Shown here piece after piece: positions 55,851 to 64,000 of a stretch of DNA of 64,000 bases (its first letter is position 1; each line of letters opens with the position of its first letter). This DNA comes from Alcanivorax limicola. GTDB lineage: Bacteria; Pseudomonadota; Gammaproteobacteria; Pseudomonadales; Alcanivoracaceae. The notes below the pieces were generated by a model. It was not told where the DNA came from. It worked only from the letters and a program-made list of their open reading frames with translations, and did no database searches. The stretch is from NCBI RefSeq assembly GCF_019931215.1, contig NZ_JAIOUB010000001.1, forward strand, positions 716,324 through 780,323, read 5' to 3'. The position numbers were made by a program, and so were the translations under genes.

Positions 55851-56764
55851 CAGAAGTAGCCCTCCCGCTTTTTCTTCTCCATAGAGCCGGCTTCGTCATG
55901 ATCGATAGCCCGACCAGAGCGCTCGGAGGTTCTCGCCACCAGCATCTCCTGAATGATATCCGGCAGCGTGCGGGCGCTGGATGGCACCGCGCCTGTCAGC
56001 GGGTAGCAGCCCAATGTCCGGAATCGCACGTCCATCTGCTGTGGCACTTCGCCTTCAGCAAGGGGCATACGCTCATCGTCCACCATGACCAGCATCCCGT
56101 CACGCTCAACAACCGGGCGGGTATCGGCGTAGTACAGCGGCACGATCTCGATGTTTTCCAGGTAGATGTACTGCCAGATATCCAGCTCGGTCCAGTTCGA
56201 CAGCGGGAACACGCGGATGGACTCGCCTTTGTTGATGCGGCCGTTATACAGATTCCACAGCTCAGGACGCTGGTTCTTCGGGTCCCAGCGATGCTGCTGA
56301 TCACGGAACGAATAGACCCGCTCCTTGGCACGCGATTTTTCTTCATCACGGCGCGCACCACCGAAGGCCGCATCGAAACCATGCATGGACAGCGCCTGCT
56401 TCAGCGCCTGGGTTTTCATGATGTCGGTGTATTTCGCGCTGCCGTAATCAAACGGGTTGATGCCTGCCGCCACGCCTTCCTGGTTGGTATGCACCAGCAA
56501 TTCCATACCCGCTTCTTCAGCCATACGGTTACGGAACGCGATCATCTCGCGGAATTTCCAGGTGGTATCGATATGCATCAGCGGGAACGGCGGCTTGCCC
56601 GGGGCAAACGCCTTGCGCGCCAGGTGCAGCATCACCGAGGAGTCCTTGCCGATGGAGTACAGCATCACCGGGTTCTCGAATTCGGCAGCCACTTCGCGAA
56701 TGATGTGAATCGATTCCGCCTCCAGTGCCTGGAGATGGGTCATACGATGCTCTGGAAGTACCAT
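55850..56764 (-). CDS. cysD: Sulfate adenylyltransferase small subunit CysD
   Basis: 304 residues. The PP-loop is [21 protein letters not shown], followed by [39 protein letters not shown] and the end [20 protein letters not shown], all typical of CysD. The start at 56764 gives the usual seven residues before [13 protein letters not shown]. It forms ATP sulfurylase with CysN for assimilatory sulfate reduction. Confidence 0.95.
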   Translation of the reverse strand: MVLPEHRMTHLQALEAESIHIIREVAAEFENPVMLYSIGKDSSVMLHLARKAFAPGKPPFPLMHIDTTWKFREMIAFRNRMAEEAGMELLVHTNQEGVAAGINPFDYGSAKYTDIMKTQALKQALSMHGFDAAFGGARRDEEKSRAKERVYSFRDQQHRWDPKNQRPELWNLYNGRINKGESIRVFPLSNWTELDIWQYIYLENIEIVPLYYADTRPVVERDGMLVMVDDERMPLAEGEVPQQMDVRFRTLGCYPLTGAVPSSARTLPDIIQEMLVARTSERSGRAIDHDEAGSMEKKKREGYF

Positions 56765-56905
56765 GGTTACTGGTCTCTACAGTAGAACGTGAAGGTGCCC
56801 GCTTGGCAGCAGGGCGCAAATGATACAGCAAATTCAGTGTGGGGGCATGGGGGCGGGAGCAGCCGGAGGGGCGGGTCCGGGGTTTCAAGGAGATTGGGTG
56901 GGCAT

Positions 56906-56979
56906 GGTGCGCTTCGCTGCGCTCAGCACACCCTACAGCGGCTCCGTAGGGTGTGCTGAGCCGAAGGCGAAGCGCACCA
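56906..56979. repeat. REP palindrome pair (plus then minus) between algC and cysD
   Basis: Plus copy 56906-56936 and minus copy 56945-56979, separated by eight bases; each has the GGTGCGCTTCGC / CTGAGC core. Confidence 0.9.
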
Positions 56980-56993
56980 AACCCCGGGGCCGC

Positions 56994-58373
56994 CTACCCC
57001 CCAACCGCCCGGATCGCTGCCTCAATATTGGCCTCGAACACCCCCTGGATGCGCTGCAACGCCGCCTCGGTATGCCCTTCATACCGCGTCACCAGCTTCG
57101 GCGAGGTATTCGACACCCGGCACAGGCCCCAGCCATCGGCGTAATCCACCCGGATGCCGTCAATGGTGTTGCGCGTGCCATCACCGAAATCGCCATCGGC
57201 AATCAAGCGCTCGACAATGGCGAACTTGTTGTCCTCCGCCACCTTGATGGTAATTTCCGGGGTGCTCGGGTTCTGCGGATAACGCTGGAAGAAGCCATCG
57301 GCATCGCTGCCCTGCCCCGCCAGGATCTCCAGCAGGCGCGCCGCCGCGTACAGGCCGTCATCAAAGCCATACCAGCGCTCGGAGAAGAAGATATGCCCGC
57401 TCATCTCCCCGGCCAGCGGCGCGCCGGTCTCTTTCATGCGCGCCTTGATGATGGAATGCCCGGTACGCCACATCTCCGGCTCACCACCCAGCTCACTGAC
57501 CACCGTGGCCAGGCTGCCGGTGCATTTGACGTCAAAGATGATGCGCCCGCCGGGCACCCGCGACAGCACGTCCTCGGCAAACGCCATCATCAGGCGATCC
57601 GAGTAGATCATCTCGCCCGCCGGGGTAATCACCCCCACCCGATCCCCGTCACCATCAAAACCCAGGCCCAGATCGGCACCGGTCTCCTGTACCGTGCGGA
57701 TCAGGTCAGCCATGTTGGCCGGTTCGCTCGGGTCCGGGTGGTGATTGGGGAACGAGCCGTCGATCTCGGTAAACAGCGACACCACTTCACACCCCAGGCG
57801 CTTCATCAGCACCGGCGCCAGCTCCCCGGCGACACCATTGCCGGTATCCACCACCACTTTCAAAGGGCGCTCAAGGTGGATATCCGAGGTGATGCGCTCC
57901 AGATACTCTTCCCGCAAGTCGACATGATTCAGGGTGCCCTGGCCCTCGCTCAAATCCTGCTTCACCAGGCGCTCATACAGGCCCTGAATGCGCTCACCCG
58001 AGAGGGTCACACCGCCGATCACGATCTTGAAGCCGTTGTAATCCGGCGGATTATGGCTGCCGGTCACCATCACCCCGGAAGTCAGCCCCTCGATCACATG
58101 GGTGGCGTAGTAGAGCACCGGCGTCGGCACCATGCCCACATCCACCACATCACAGCCACCGGCACGCAGGCCATCGATCAGCGCCGCACTGATAGCCGGG
58201 CCGGACAAGCGGCCATCGCGGGCCACCGCAATACGGGTTTCACCGGCCGCCCGCGTTTCCGCCGCGATGGCGCGGCCGATATCCCGGGCAACATCGTCGC
58301 TCAGGGTCTCACCGACGATGCCGCGAATGTCGTAGGCGCGGAAGATGCCGGGGGTCAGGGTGATGTCGGTCAT
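56994..58373 (-). CDS. algC: Phosphomannomutase/phosphoglucomutase AlgC
   Basis: 459 residues from the ATG at 58373; upstream codons in the same frame run through a REP element and are proline-rich filler. The active-site serine loop is TGSHNPPDYNGFK, the metal loop GLGFDGDGDRVG, the sugar-binding loop GEMSGHIFF, and the phosphate-binding C-terminal domain ends RVSNTSPKLVTRYEG. It interconverts hexose 1- and 6-phosphates, feeding GDP-mannose and, through GalU, UDP-glucose. Confidence 0.94.
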   Translation of the reverse strand: MTDITLTPGIFRAYDIRGIVGETLSDDVARDIGRAIAAETRAAGETRIAVARDGRLSGPAISAALIDGLRAGGCDVVDVGMVPTPVLYYATHVIEGLTSGVMVTGSHNPPDYNGFKIVIGGVTLSGERIQGLYERLVKQDLSEGQGTLNHVDLREEYLERITSDIHLERPLKVVVDTGNGVAGELAPVLMKRLGCEVVSLFTEIDGSFPNHHPDPSEPANMADLIRTVQETGADLGLGFDGDGDRVGVITPAGEMIYSDRLMMAFAEDVLSRVPGGRIIFDVKCTGSLATVVSELGGEPEMWRTGHSIIKARMKETGAPLAGEMSGHIFFSERWYGFDDGLYAAARLLEILAGQGSDADGFFQRYPQNPSTPEITIKVAEDNKFAIVERLIADGDFGDGTRNTIDGIRVDYADGWGLCRVSNTSPKLVTRYEGHTEAALQRIQGVFEANIEAAIRAVGG

Positions 58374-58461
58374 AGGGTGCGTACCTTGTTGTGTTGCGGG
58401 TGTTTGGGGGGTTGGGGGTGGCAGTGGCAGGGGCGGAAGGTTTGGTGGGGGCGGGTGCGCT

Positions 58462-58493
58462 GTAGGGTGTGCTGAGCACAGCGAAGCGCACCA
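58462..58493. repeat. REP element, single minus copy
   Basis: GTAGGGTGTGCTGAGCAC-type copy ending GCGCACCA in the algC-pgi gap, with no partner nearby. Confidence 0.85.
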
Positions 58494-58506
58494 TGCCCCA
58501 CCCACC

Positions 58507-60126
58507 TCACCCCCCGGGCCTGCGAATATACGCCAACAACCCATCCGTCGAGGCATCCATGGCCACAGCCCCGGCCTCGTCATCACGCAGGGCCGCCAGG
58601 GTATCCGTGGCAATCTTCTTGCCCATCTCCACACCCCACTGATCGAACGGGTTGATCTGCCACATCACCGCCTGGGCAAATACCTTGTGCTCATAGGCCG
58701 CCAACATGGCGCCCAGGCTGTAAGGCGTCAACTCGTCCATCATCAGCGTGGTACTCGGCTGATTGCCGCGATAACGCTTGTAGAACGGCATCTGCTCACC
58801 TTCCGGCAACGCCGCTTCGCCCAGCGCCAGCAACCGCGACTGCGCCAGGCAATTGGCCAGCGCCAGTTCATGCTGGCGCACCAGCTCGCGAGCGCCCTCG
58901 GTATGCACATCTTCGTGGTAGCGCAACGCCGGAGCGATAAAATCACAGGTCACGGCTTCCGTGCCCTGGTGCAGCAACTGATAGAACGCATGCTGGGCAT
59001 TCGGCCCCACATCCCCCCACAAAATCGGGCAGGTACGGGTCGACACCGGCTCACCATCACGGGTCACCGACTTGCCATTGGATTCCATCTCCAGCTGTTC
59101 CAGGTACGACGGCAAATATTTCAGCCGGCCATCATAGGGCAGGATCGCATGGCCATGGATACCCAGCAGGTTGGTATTCCACACTCCCACCAACGCCATC
59201 AGCACCGGCAGGTTGTCCTGCCAGGGCGTGGTGCGGAAATGCTCATCCATAAAATGTGCGCCCGCCAGCAGCTCACGAAAACGCGGCATGCCCACACGTA
59301 ACGCCACCGGCAGACCAATGGCCGACCAGAGCGAATAACGCCCGCCGACCCAATCCCACAGTTGCAGGCGGTTTTCTTCCGCAATACCCCAGGCAGCCAC
59401 TTTTTCCTGCGCACTGGACACCGCCAGAAAATGACACCGCACCACCGCCTCGTCATCCCCCAGCGCACGCTGCATCCAGGTGCGCGCCGTCTCGGCGTTG
59501 TACAGGGTATCGACGGTAGTGAACGACTTCGACGAGATGATGAACAGCGTCGTTTGCGGGCGCAGCTGGCGCAACAGATGCGACACCTGGCTGCCGTCCA
59601 TGGACGAGACAAAATGCACCTGCAGATTCTGCGGCGTCGGCACCGCAAAATCCTCCAGCGCCCGCGTCACCATCAACGGCCCCAGATCAGAGCCGCCCAC
59701 ACCGATATTCACCACATCGGTAATCACTTCACCGCTGAAGCCACGCCACTGCCCGGCGTGCAACTTGTCCACGATGCGCGCCATGCTCACCAGCTCGTCA
59801 TGCACCGCCGCACGAATTTCCGGCGCCGCAATCACACTGTCCTGCGGGGCGCGCAACGCCCAGTGCATGGCCGCCCGGTTCTCGGTGCAGTTGACCGCCT
59901 CACCGGCAAACATACGATCAATCCAGCCACGCAGATCACTGGCGTCCGCCAGCGTAGCCAGTTGGTCCAGCGTGTCACCGTTGAGGCGCTGCTTGCTCAG
60001 ATCCAGCAGCAGCGGCCCGACACGGCGGTGCAGGCGCTCGAACCGCTGCGCGTCATCCCGAAACAAATCGGCCAGATGCTGTTGCGACAGCGCATCCGCA
60101 TGCACCTTCAGATCATTCCACTTCAT
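58507..60126 (-). CDS. pgi: Glucose-6-phosphate isomerase
   Basis: 539 residues, standard length. FVSSMDGSQVSHLLRQL, SSKSFTTVDTLYNAETAR, the signature VGGRYSLWSAIGLPVAL, and the C-terminal NPFDQWGVEMGKK are present. It interconverts glucose- and fructose-6-phosphate. Its start overlaps the end of the next upstream gene by four bases, indicating one transcript with the sugar-nucleotide genes. Confidence 0.96.
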   Translation of the reverse strand: MKWNDLKVHADALSQQHLADLFRDDAQRFERLHRRVGPLLLDLSKQRLNGDTLDQLATLADASDLRGWIDRMFAGEAVNCTENRAAMHWALRAPQDSVIAAPEIRAAVHDELVSMARIVDKLHAGQWRGFSGEVITDVVNIGVGGSDLGPLMVTRALEDFAVPTPQNLQVHFVSSMDGSQVSHLLRQLRPQTTLFIISSKSFTTVDTLYNAETARTWMQRALGDDEAVVRCHFLAVSSAQEKVAAWGIAEENRLQLWDWVGGRYSLWSAIGLPVALRVGMPRFRELLAGAHFMDEHFRTTPWQDNLPVLMALVGVWNTNLLGIHGHAILPYDGRLKYLPSYLEQLEMESNGKSVTRDGEPVSTRTCPILWGDVGPNAQHAFYQLLHQGTEAVTCDFIAPALRYHEDVHTEGARELVRQHELALANCLAQSRLLALGEAALPEGEQMPFYKRYRGNQPSTTLMMDELTPYSLGAMLAAYEHKVFAQAVMWQINPFDQWGVEMGKKIATDTLAALRDDEAGAVAMDASTDGLLAYIRRPGG

Positions 60127-61409
60127 TGGCTTGGTCCCTGGCGCCCCACGCCGTAATAGGTAAACCCGCTGGCGTGGGCAAACTCAGGATCATAGATATT
60201 GCGGCCATCCAGCAACACCGGCGCGCGCATCAGCGCGGCCAGGCGCGCATAATCCGGGCTCCAGTAGGCTTTCCATTCGGTCACCAGCATCAGCGCATCG
60301 GCACCTTCCACGGCCCGATAGGGTTGCTGGCACAGAATCAGGTCCTCACGTTCCCCGTAACGGGCCGCCAGCGCGGGCAAGGCTTCCGGATCATGCACCC
60401 GCACCACCGCACCCTGTGCCCAGAGCGCCTCCAGCAGGCGCAGAATCGGCGCATTGTCGATACGCCCGGTACCCGGCTTGAACGCCGCGCCCCAGATGGC
60501 AATGACCTTATCGCTGAGATCGCGACCGTAATGCACCCACAGCTTGCGGAACATCACTTCCTTCTGGCGCTCGTTGATCGCCATCACCTGGCTCAACAGC
60601 TCCGAATTGATGCCGCGCGCCTGCAGCGTATTGGCCAGGCTGAGTACATCACGGGACAGGCCCGGCCCACCGAACCCGCAGCCCGGATACAGATACGCCT
60701 CACCGATGCGCGGGTCCGAGCCCACGCCCTTGCGCACCTGTTCGATATCCACGTTCAATGTGTCGGCCAGATTCGCCATGTCGTTCATGAAACTGACCCG
60801 CGTCGCCAGCATGCCGGTGATCGCCAGCTTGGAAAACTCGGCCTCACGCGGGCGCATCAGCAGAAAATGATCACTCAAACGGTTGAACGGCCGGAATACT
60901 TCGCGCACCAGCGCCTCGGCCCGGGGATCATCGCACCCCAGCAACAAGCGCGCCGGGCGCAGGAAACTCTGTACCGCCGCACCTTCCTGCAGGAACTCCG
61001 GCAGGGACACCACCGCACCGGTGGGGAACAGCATTTGCAGCTCTTCCGTGGTACCCACAGGGAAGGCGGATTGATTGATGACCACGGTGCCCGGAGAAGC
61101 TTCCCTGGCCAGCTGCACCAGGACATCCCGCGCCTGTGGTTCATGCTCTGACTCAAACGCCAGGAAGATCGCACGCACACCGGCCGCCGGTGTTTCATCC
61201 AACGCGCCCCAGCGCAGCCGGCCTTCTTCCAATTGCTCCTGCAGCAGCCGCTCCAGGCCAGGTTCGCGGTACAGCGACTGCCCGGCCTGCACGGCCTCGG
61301 CAAAACGGCCCCGGTCCGGCGAACGCAGCACCACATTGTGGCCGCTGGAGGCCATCGCGGTGGCGGTTACCAGTGCGCAGAGCGTGTCGCCGTAGACGTC
61401 CAGGTGCAT
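60123..61409 (-). CDS. Degenerate UDP-glucose/GDP-mannose dehydrogenase paralogue (likely pseudoenzyme)
   Basis: 428 residues that align with UDP-glucose dehydrogenases along their length, including the intact one at 62486-63829. The cofactor loop GTGYVG is replaced by VYGDTLC. The catalytic cysteine (Cys266 of the intact enzyme, in GGSCFPKD) is Gly250 in GGPGLSRD. The active-site Asn (Asn214) is Thr198, while Lys194 is kept. The fold markers [37 protein letters not shown] and LLDGRNIYDP remain. The frame is uninterrupted, so it is probably expressed, as a regulator or partner and not as an oxidising enzyme. Confidence 0.85.
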   Translation of the reverse strand: MHLDVYGDTLCALVTATAMASSGHNVVLRSPDRGRFAEAVQAGQSLYREPGLERLLQEQLEEGRLRWGALDETPAAGVRAIFLAFESEHEPQARDVLVQLAREASPGTVVINQSAFPVGTTEELQMLFPTGAVVSLPEFLQEGAAVQSFLRPARLLLGCDDPRAEALVREVFRPFNRLSDHFLLMRPREAEFSKLAITGMLATRVSFMNDMANLADTLNVDIEQVRKGVGSDPRIGEAYLYPGCGFGGPGLSRDVLSLANTLQARGINSELLSQVMAINERQKEVMFRKLWVHYGRDLSDKVIAIWGAAFKPGTGRIDNAPILRLLEALWAQGAVVRVHDPEALPALAARYGEREDLILCQQPYRAVEGADALMLVTEWKAYWSPDYARLAALMRAPVLLDGRNIYDPEFAHASGFTYYGVGRQGPSQ

Positions 61410-61473
61410 TGAAAGGTTCTCCGTTGTTGGTGCTCGTCGGGTGAATCTGGTGTGTTTTGGGCGGTGGCAGTGC

Positions 61474-61546
61474 GGTGCGCTTCGCTACGCTCAGCACACC
61501 CTACAGCGGCTCCCGTAGGGTGTGCTGAGCGCAGCGAAGCGCACCA
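61474..61546. repeat. REP palindrome pair (plus then minus) upstream of the degenerate dehydrogenase
   Basis: Plus copy 61474-61504 and minus copy 61514-61546, nine bases apart. Confidence 0.9.
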
Positions 61547-61568
61547 TGCCCAACCAAACCACCCTCGC

Positions 61569-62450
61569 TCAACAATACTCCCGCACCAGCGCCCGAAACG
61601 CATCACCCACTTCCGGGTGCCGTGCCGCATAGGCCATGGTGGCTTGCAGATAACCGGCTTTGCTCCCGCAATCATAGGTCTTGCCGGTCATCCGGTAGGC
61701 TGCCACCGGCTGCTCCCGAATCAGGTCGGCAATCGCATCCGTCAGCTGAATCTCGTTACCGGCACCAGGCTTGGTCTCCGCCAGCAACTCGAATATTCGC
61801 GCCGGCAGCACATACCGACCTACCACGGACAAATCTGAAGGCGCCTCCTCCGGCTTCGGCTTTTCCACCACCGCCGTCATCGACACACTCTCCCCCGCCC
61901 CCGGCGCAGCGCCGTCCAGCGAGACAATCCCGTACTGATCCACGCGCTCACGCGGCACCTGCTCCACCATGATCTGCGAAGCGCCCTGCTTCTCGAACGC
62001 TGTGATCATATGGCCCAGATCGGTCTGCCCGGGCGTGGCATGGTTGTCCACCAGCACATCCGGCAGCAGCACGGCAAACGGGGCGTCACCGATCACCTCG
62101 CGGGCGCACAGCACCGCATGCCCGAGGCCCAACGGCTTGCCCTGGCGCACACTGATCACCCGCACATCCGGCGGCACGATCGCGCGCAGCACATCCAGCA
62201 ACTGCTGCTTGCCCTTCTTTTCCAGCTCGGTTTCCAGCTCATAATGCACATCGAAATAGTTTTCGATGGCGGTTTTGGCTGAATGGTTGACCAGCACAAT
62301 TTCCCGCACACCCGCCGCCACCGCCTCGTCCACGACATACTGGATGACAGGCTTGTCCACCACCGTGATCATTTCCTTGGGGATGGATTTGCTGGCCGGT
62401 AAAAAACGCGTACCCAGACCGGCAACGGGCAATACTGCTTTACGAATCAT
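61569..62450 (-). CDS. galU: UTP-glucose-1-phosphate uridylyltransferase
   Basis: 293 residues from the ATG at 62450, with AAGGA upstream. The N-terminal VLPVAGLGTRFLPASKSIPKEM, then VVDKPVIQYVVDEAV and FAVLLPDVLVDN are the GalU signature; KPKPEEAPSDLSVVGRYVLPARIF follows. It makes UDP-glucose from UTP and glucose-1-phosphate, supplying Ugd. Confidence 0.95.
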   Translation of the reverse strand: MIRKAVLPVAGLGTRFLPASKSIPKEMITVVDKPVIQYVVDEAVAAGVREIVLVNHSAKTAIENYFDVHYELETELEKKGKQQLLDVLRAIVPPDVRVISVRQGKPLGLGHAVLCAREVIGDAPFAVLLPDVLVDNHATPGQTDLGHMITAFEKQGASQIMVEQVPRERVDQYGIVSLDGAAPGAGESVSMTAVVEKPKPEEAPSDLSVVGRYVLPARIFELLAETKPGAGNEIQLTDAIADLIREQPVAAYRMTGKTYDCGSKAGYLQATMAYAARHPEVGDAFRALVREYC

Positions 62451-62485
62451 GATCTCGTCCTTCAAGGTGCTGCGCGGGGCTGCTA

Positions 62486-63829
62486 TTACGGGTTAGCGCG
62501 AACACTGTCGCCACGCCCCACCGCGTAGTACATCAGGCCCGCGGCCTTCACTGCCGCCGGGTCGAACAGATTGCGGCCATCCACCAGCACCGGGGACTTC
62601 AGCGTCCCTTTCAGGCTCTCGAAATCCATCACCCGGAACTCTTTCCATTCCGTGCAGATCACCAGCGCATCCGCATCGACCAGGGCGGCATTACGCTCAT
62701 CCACCAGGTTCAGATCAGCACGTTCACCATAGATGCGGCGCGTCTCCGGCATGGCTTCCGGGTCATAGGCATTGATGCGGCCTCCGGCGGCCCATACCGA
62801 TTCCATCAGGGTACGGCTGGGTGACTCACGCATGTCATCCGTGTTGGGCTTGAATGCCAGGCCCCAGACCGCGATGGTGCGCCCCTTGATATCGCCATCA
62901 AAAGCCGCGACCAGCTTGTCGAACAGCGTCTGCTTCTGGCGGTTATTTACCGCCTCCACCGCCGTCAGAATCTGTGCTTCATAGCCGACACCGCGGGCAA
63001 TGCGCTCCAGCGCCTGCACATCTTTCGGGAAACAGGAACCGCCGTAGCCACAACCCGGATAAATAAAGTGATAGCCAATGCGCGGGTCAGAACCGATACC
63101 ATGACGCACATGCTCGATATCCGCCCCCAAGCGCTCGGCCAGGTTGGCCATCTCGTTCATGAAGCTGATCTTGGTGGCCAGCATGGCGTTGGCCGCGTAC
63201 TTGGTCAGCTCGGCAGAGCGGATATCCATGAAGATGAGCTTTTCATGATGGCGGTTATAGGGCGCGTAACACTCCCGCATCAGCCCTTCCACTTTCGCTG
63301 AATCCGTGCCGACGACAATGCGCGCGCCTTTGGTGAAGTCCTCGATGGCCGCGCCTTCTTTCAGAAATTCCGGGTTCGAGCACACATCAAAATCGAGGTC
63401 CACACCACGCTTGGCCAGCGCGCCACTCACCGCCTCACGCACGCGATCTGCCGTGCCCACCGGCACCGTGGACTTGTTCACCACCAGCTTGTAATCCTGC
63501 ATGTGCTCACCGATGGTATTGGCCACCGCCAGCACATATTTCATATCCGCCGAGCCGTCTTCATCCGGCGGCGTGCCCACGGCGATAAACTGCAACACAC
63601 CGAAGTTCACCCCCTGGGCCGCATCGGTGGTAAAACTCAGCCGCCCTTCCTTCACATTACGGGTGACCATGGGCGACAGGCCCGGCTCATAGATCGGGAT
63701 CTGTCCTTGCTTCAGAGAGGCCACCTTGGCCTCATCCACATCCACACACAGCACATTATGGCCGGCATCTGCCAGGCAAGTGCCCGTAACCAGGCCAACG
63801 TAACCTGTGCCGAAAATGGTGATGTTCAT
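62486..63829 (-). CDS. ugd: UDP-glucose 6-dehydrogenase
   Basis: 447 residues with NAD loop FGTGYVG (6-12), [11 protein letters not shown], the Lys210/Asn214 pair in [10 protein letters not shown] and catalytic Cys266 in YGGSCFPKD. It oxidises UDP-glucose to UDP-glucuronate. It lies 35 bases upstream of galU in the same direction, so substrate and product steps are probably co-expressed. Confidence 0.95.
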   Translation of the reverse strand: MNITIFGTGYVGLVTGTCLADAGHNVLCVDVDEAKVASLKQGQIPIYEPGLSPMVTRNVKEGRLSFTTDAAQGVNFGVLQFIAVGTPPDEDGSADMKYVLAVANTIGEHMQDYKLVVNKSTVPVGTADRVREAVSGALAKRGVDLDFDVCSNPEFLKEGAAIEDFTKGARIVVGTDSAKVEGLMRECYAPYNRHHEKLIFMDIRSAELTKYAANAMLATKISFMNEMANLAERLGADIEHVRHGIGSDPRIGYHFIYPGCGYGGSCFPKDVQALERIARGVGYEAQILTAVEAVNNRQKQTLFDKLVAAFDGDIKGRTIAVWGLAFKPNTDDMRESPSRTLMESVWAAGGRINAYDPEAMPETRRIYGERADLNLVDERNAALVDADALVICTEWKEFRVMDFESLKGTLKSPVLVDGRNLFDPAAVKAAGLMYYAVGRGDSVRANP

Positions 63830-63920
63830 TCGTTACTCCGCAAACAATTCGAATTCGGGTATTTTGTCATGATGACGGCGCATGGTGGTCGGTAGCGTGG
63901 TAAGGGGCTGCCGGGGGTGC

Positions 63921-63952
63921 GGTGCGCTTCGCTGTGCTCAGCACACCCTACG
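63921..63952. repeat. REP element, plus copy, near the right edge
   Basis: GGTGCGCTTCGCTGTGCTC copy ending CCCTACG. A degraded partner may follow at about 63969-64000. Confidence 0.82.
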
Positions 63953-64000
63953 GGGGGGCCCGGCACCGAGGGTGTGGGGTGCCCAACGCAACGCCCCCCC

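Noticed and set aside
58374..58634. 87-codon N-terminal extension of algC
   Set aside because: It is translated through a REP element and the end of pgi, is proline-rich, and the family start is at 58373.

Overview
The window is about 62-64% G+C by eye and packed with genes on both strands. It looks like part of a gammaproteobacterial chromosome. The gene content fits a marine hydrocarbon or isoprenoid degrader of the Alcanivorax/Oceanospirillales type: a terpene-utilisation cluster, a phasin, CmoA/CmoB, the infC-rpmI-rplT-pheST-ihfA block and a cyanide-insensitive-type bd oxidase. The genus is inferred from gene content only, because no rRNA or other marker gene is present.

Layout. 1-3,443: a tandem cyclic-nucleotide-binding protein that runs off the left edge, a coiled-coil protein with C-terminal cysteines, an acidic 32-residue protein, tRNA-Asp and tRNA-Val. 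3,421-14,753: a nearly complete acyclic terpene utilisation cluster, with atuR facing atuABCDEF-H, a palindromic operator in the divergent gap and a strong terminator at the end; atuG is absent. 14,754-15,712: a gene-free stretch with two long perfect inverted repeats, then an AT-rich segment with three consensus and three one-mismatch DnaA boxes and a dyad, which looks origin-like. 15,713-22,337: a phasin, a DUF445 membrane protein, two similar small membrane proteins, an SCP2-like membrane protein, a degenerate GGDEF protein, cmoA/cmoB and tRNA-Pro. 22,446-27,976: a merR-type regulator, ihfA, pheT, pheS, rplT, rpmI and infC on the minus strand, with infC starting at AUU from its own promoter and thrS missing from its usual place. 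28,050-35,192: a Fur-box-controlled operon of a di-haem peroxidase, a 1,096-residue lipoprotein and a TonB-dependent receptor, which I do not recognise as a described system. 35,206-41,270: tRNA-Val, an unknown secreted protein, an endonuclease I with an extra C-terminal domain, a PhoX-type protein and an Ig-like lipoprotein. 41,525-47,405: cydABDC. 47,418-48,278: a REP-associated tyrosine transposase bracketed by REP palindromes. 48,304-53,900: uvrB, an aminotransferase, tRNA-Asn and a WbpM-like sugar dehydratase. 54,189-63,829: cysN, cysD, then algC, pgi, a degenerate UDP-glucose dehydrogenase paralogue, galU and ugd.

How the genes fit together. The atu cluster should take citronellol- or geraniol-derived acids through CoA activation, dehydrogenation, biotin-dependent carboxylation and hydration. 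The algC-pgi-galU-ugd group, with the WbpM-like dehydratase, supplies sugar nucleotides for surface polysaccharide. The minus-strand block is a translation operon. REP palindromes with the same core as those around the transposase recur in at least five other intergenic gaps. The findings I rate highest are the Fur-controlled peroxidase/lipoprotein/receptor operon, the DnaA-box cluster, the REP transposase system, and the UDP-glucose dehydrogenase paralogue that has lost two of its three central active-site residues.
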